The notes under the pieces: generated by a model
The model's database searches: none
Seen by the model: only the letters and a program-made list of their open reading frames with translations
Told to the model about the DNA's origin: nothing
Position numbers and translations under genes: made by a program
From: an uncultured Peptococcaceae bacterium
Lineage (GTDB): Bacteria > Bacillota > Peptococcia > Peptococcales > Peptococcaceae
Assembly: GCA_902492275.1 (NCBI GenBank)
Contig: CABUKW010000152.1
Location: 1-6,715 of the forward strand
Length of the DNA: 6,715 bases
Direction: 5' to 3'
Part shown: positions 6,066 to 6,715 of the stretch, in pieces
Position numbering within the stretch: the stretch's first letter is position 1
How the letters are laid out: each line of letters starts with the position of its first letter

Positions 6066-6575
6066 ATGAAATTCACCATGTTTGAAAAAGAGACCAAAAA
6101 TGAAAAATATCGTAGCAACCCTTATCGTGCAGTAAATTTCAAACGTGATGAAAAAGGTAACATGATATGTCCAAACGGCAGAAAATTTATTTTTAAATGC
6201 AACAGAGCTGTGAAAGGGAACCGTTATGGAAGGAAAGAAGAACTTTACGAATGTGAAAGCTGTGAAGGGTGTCCGTACAAAGCAGAATGCTGTAAGTCAG
6301 CAAAAGGCAATCGCACAGTGAGAATAAACAGGGAACTTATTTCTTTTCACAGGGAAGTGATTTCAAATCTGGAATCCATACATGGTGCATTGTTATGTAT
6401 GAATAGAAGCATTCAATCCGAAGGAACTTTTGGCATTATAAAATGGAATCGTTCCTACAAAAGATTCTTTCGGAGAGGAAAAGAAAATGTAATTTTGGAG
6501 TTCACACTAATTTCCTGCGGGTATAACCTTTATAAATACCATAATAAAAAGAATCGGCAATTATTGGCAGCATAG
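6066..6575 (+). pseudogene. IS1182-type transposase, C-terminal remnant
   Basis: Seen: about 170 codons of transposase-like protein ending at TAG 6573-6575. Recognisable order: MKFTMFEKE at the start, NPYRAVNF, a Cys cluster in ELYECESCEGCPYKAECC, NRTVRINREL, then RSIQSEGTFGIIK, with a Glu at codon 6420-6422 followed six residues later by Lys, and finally GYNLYKYHNKK. Known: this pattern is the C-terminal part of IS1182-family DDE transposases, and the Glu of the SIQ-EG-FG motif is the last catalytic residue; full-length members are several hundred residues longer. The frame is open back to 5949, but residues before 6066 do not look like transposase and no ribosome-binding site precedes 6066. 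The N-terminal part with the two catalytic Asp residues is absent. The DNA is AT-richer than the surface genes. Inference: an inactive, 5'-truncated insertion-sequence remnant diverging from the surface-protein operon. Confidence 0.8.
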
Positions 6576-6602
6576 TCATGTGTTCTACAAATATCTTTTT
6601 AG

Positions 6603-6624
6603 AAGCCTGTTTTGCGCCAGGCTT
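6603..6624 (+). terminator. Intrinsic terminator after the transposase remnant
   Basis: Arms 6603-6609 (AAGCCTG) and 6618-6624 (CAGGCTT) flank an eight-base loop, and a short T-rich run (TTTGTT) follows on the plus strand. It lies 28 bases after the transposase stop, fitting the 3' end of that transcript. Confidence 0.5.
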
Positions 6625-6665
6625 TTGTTGGTGTGCCTAAAAACGCTGAAAACAAGCTAAAACAT

Positions 6666-6712
6666 AAGAGCAGCCATGATAGTTACTAATCTGTGCTATC
6701 ATGGCTGCTCTT
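6666..6712. terminator. 17-bp inverted repeat at the window end
   Basis: The arms 6666-6682 and 6696-6712 are exact reverse complements (core GAGCAGCCATGATAG) around a 13-base loop. TCT follows on the plus strand before the window ends, and the minus-strand side continues with TATGTTTTAGC. It is probably a terminator, perhaps for a convergent gene beyond the window, but the outer context is missing. Confidence 0.5.
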
Positions 6713-6715
6713 TCT

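Overview
The window looks like a chromosomal segment from a Gram-positive-type Bacillota, most likely a gut or host-associated member of Clostridia or Negativicutes. The grounds are three S-layer-homology (SLH) modules, Flg_new/InlB-B-like repeats and GLUG repeats of the kind common in those groups, strong AGGAGG ribosome-binding sites, a VanZ-like membrane protein, and a remnant of an IS1182-type transposase. The genus cannot be fixed from this sequence.

Layout, left to right. Positions 1-219 (minus) hold the first 73 residues of a multi-pass cation/proton antiporter cut by the window edge. Positions 296-868 (minus) hold an intact VanZ-family protein behind a perfect AGGAGG site. Its leader (891-956) is an unusual AAC/AAT microsatellite, with a possible promoter at 963-990. 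Positions 869-1239 contain no gene but do contain that leader and a perfect 16-bp inverted repeat (1117-1153). Positions 1240-4049 (minus) encode what was or is one 936-codon secreted surface protein: signal peptide, large extracellular region, Flg_new-type repeats, Ser/Gly linker and three SLH modules. It is split by a -1 frame break at 2334-2337 and an in-frame amber codon at 2041-2043. Positions 4116-5955 (minus) hold a second secreted surface protein with an acidic Glu/Ala/Pro/Val stalk, an InlB-B-like repeat and a GLUG beta-helix. Its signal peptide is scattered over different reading frames. From about 6066 to 6575 (plus) lies the C-terminal part of an IS1182-type transposase without its catalytic N-terminal part. 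Two hairpins close the window.

The two surface-protein genes are tandem, 66 nt apart, with an intergenic hairpin, and were probably one transcription unit. The downstream product carries the cell-wall anchor (SLH). The upstream one carries a beta-helix but no anchor of its own, so the natural inference is a surface pair in which one part is anchored and one is secreted or held by its partner.

The most notable feature is damage confined to this pair. The frame break inside the SLH gene is repaired exactly by one extra T in a T4 run. The second gene's signal peptide is restored by one extra T in each of two T3 runs, although a single one-base change can also restore the frame. The amber codon is a separate substitution. 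Either homopolymers are under-called in this assembly, or the surface locus is decaying or switching off after an IS inserted next to its 5' end. I found no convincing evidence of a wholly new enzymatic or defence system here.
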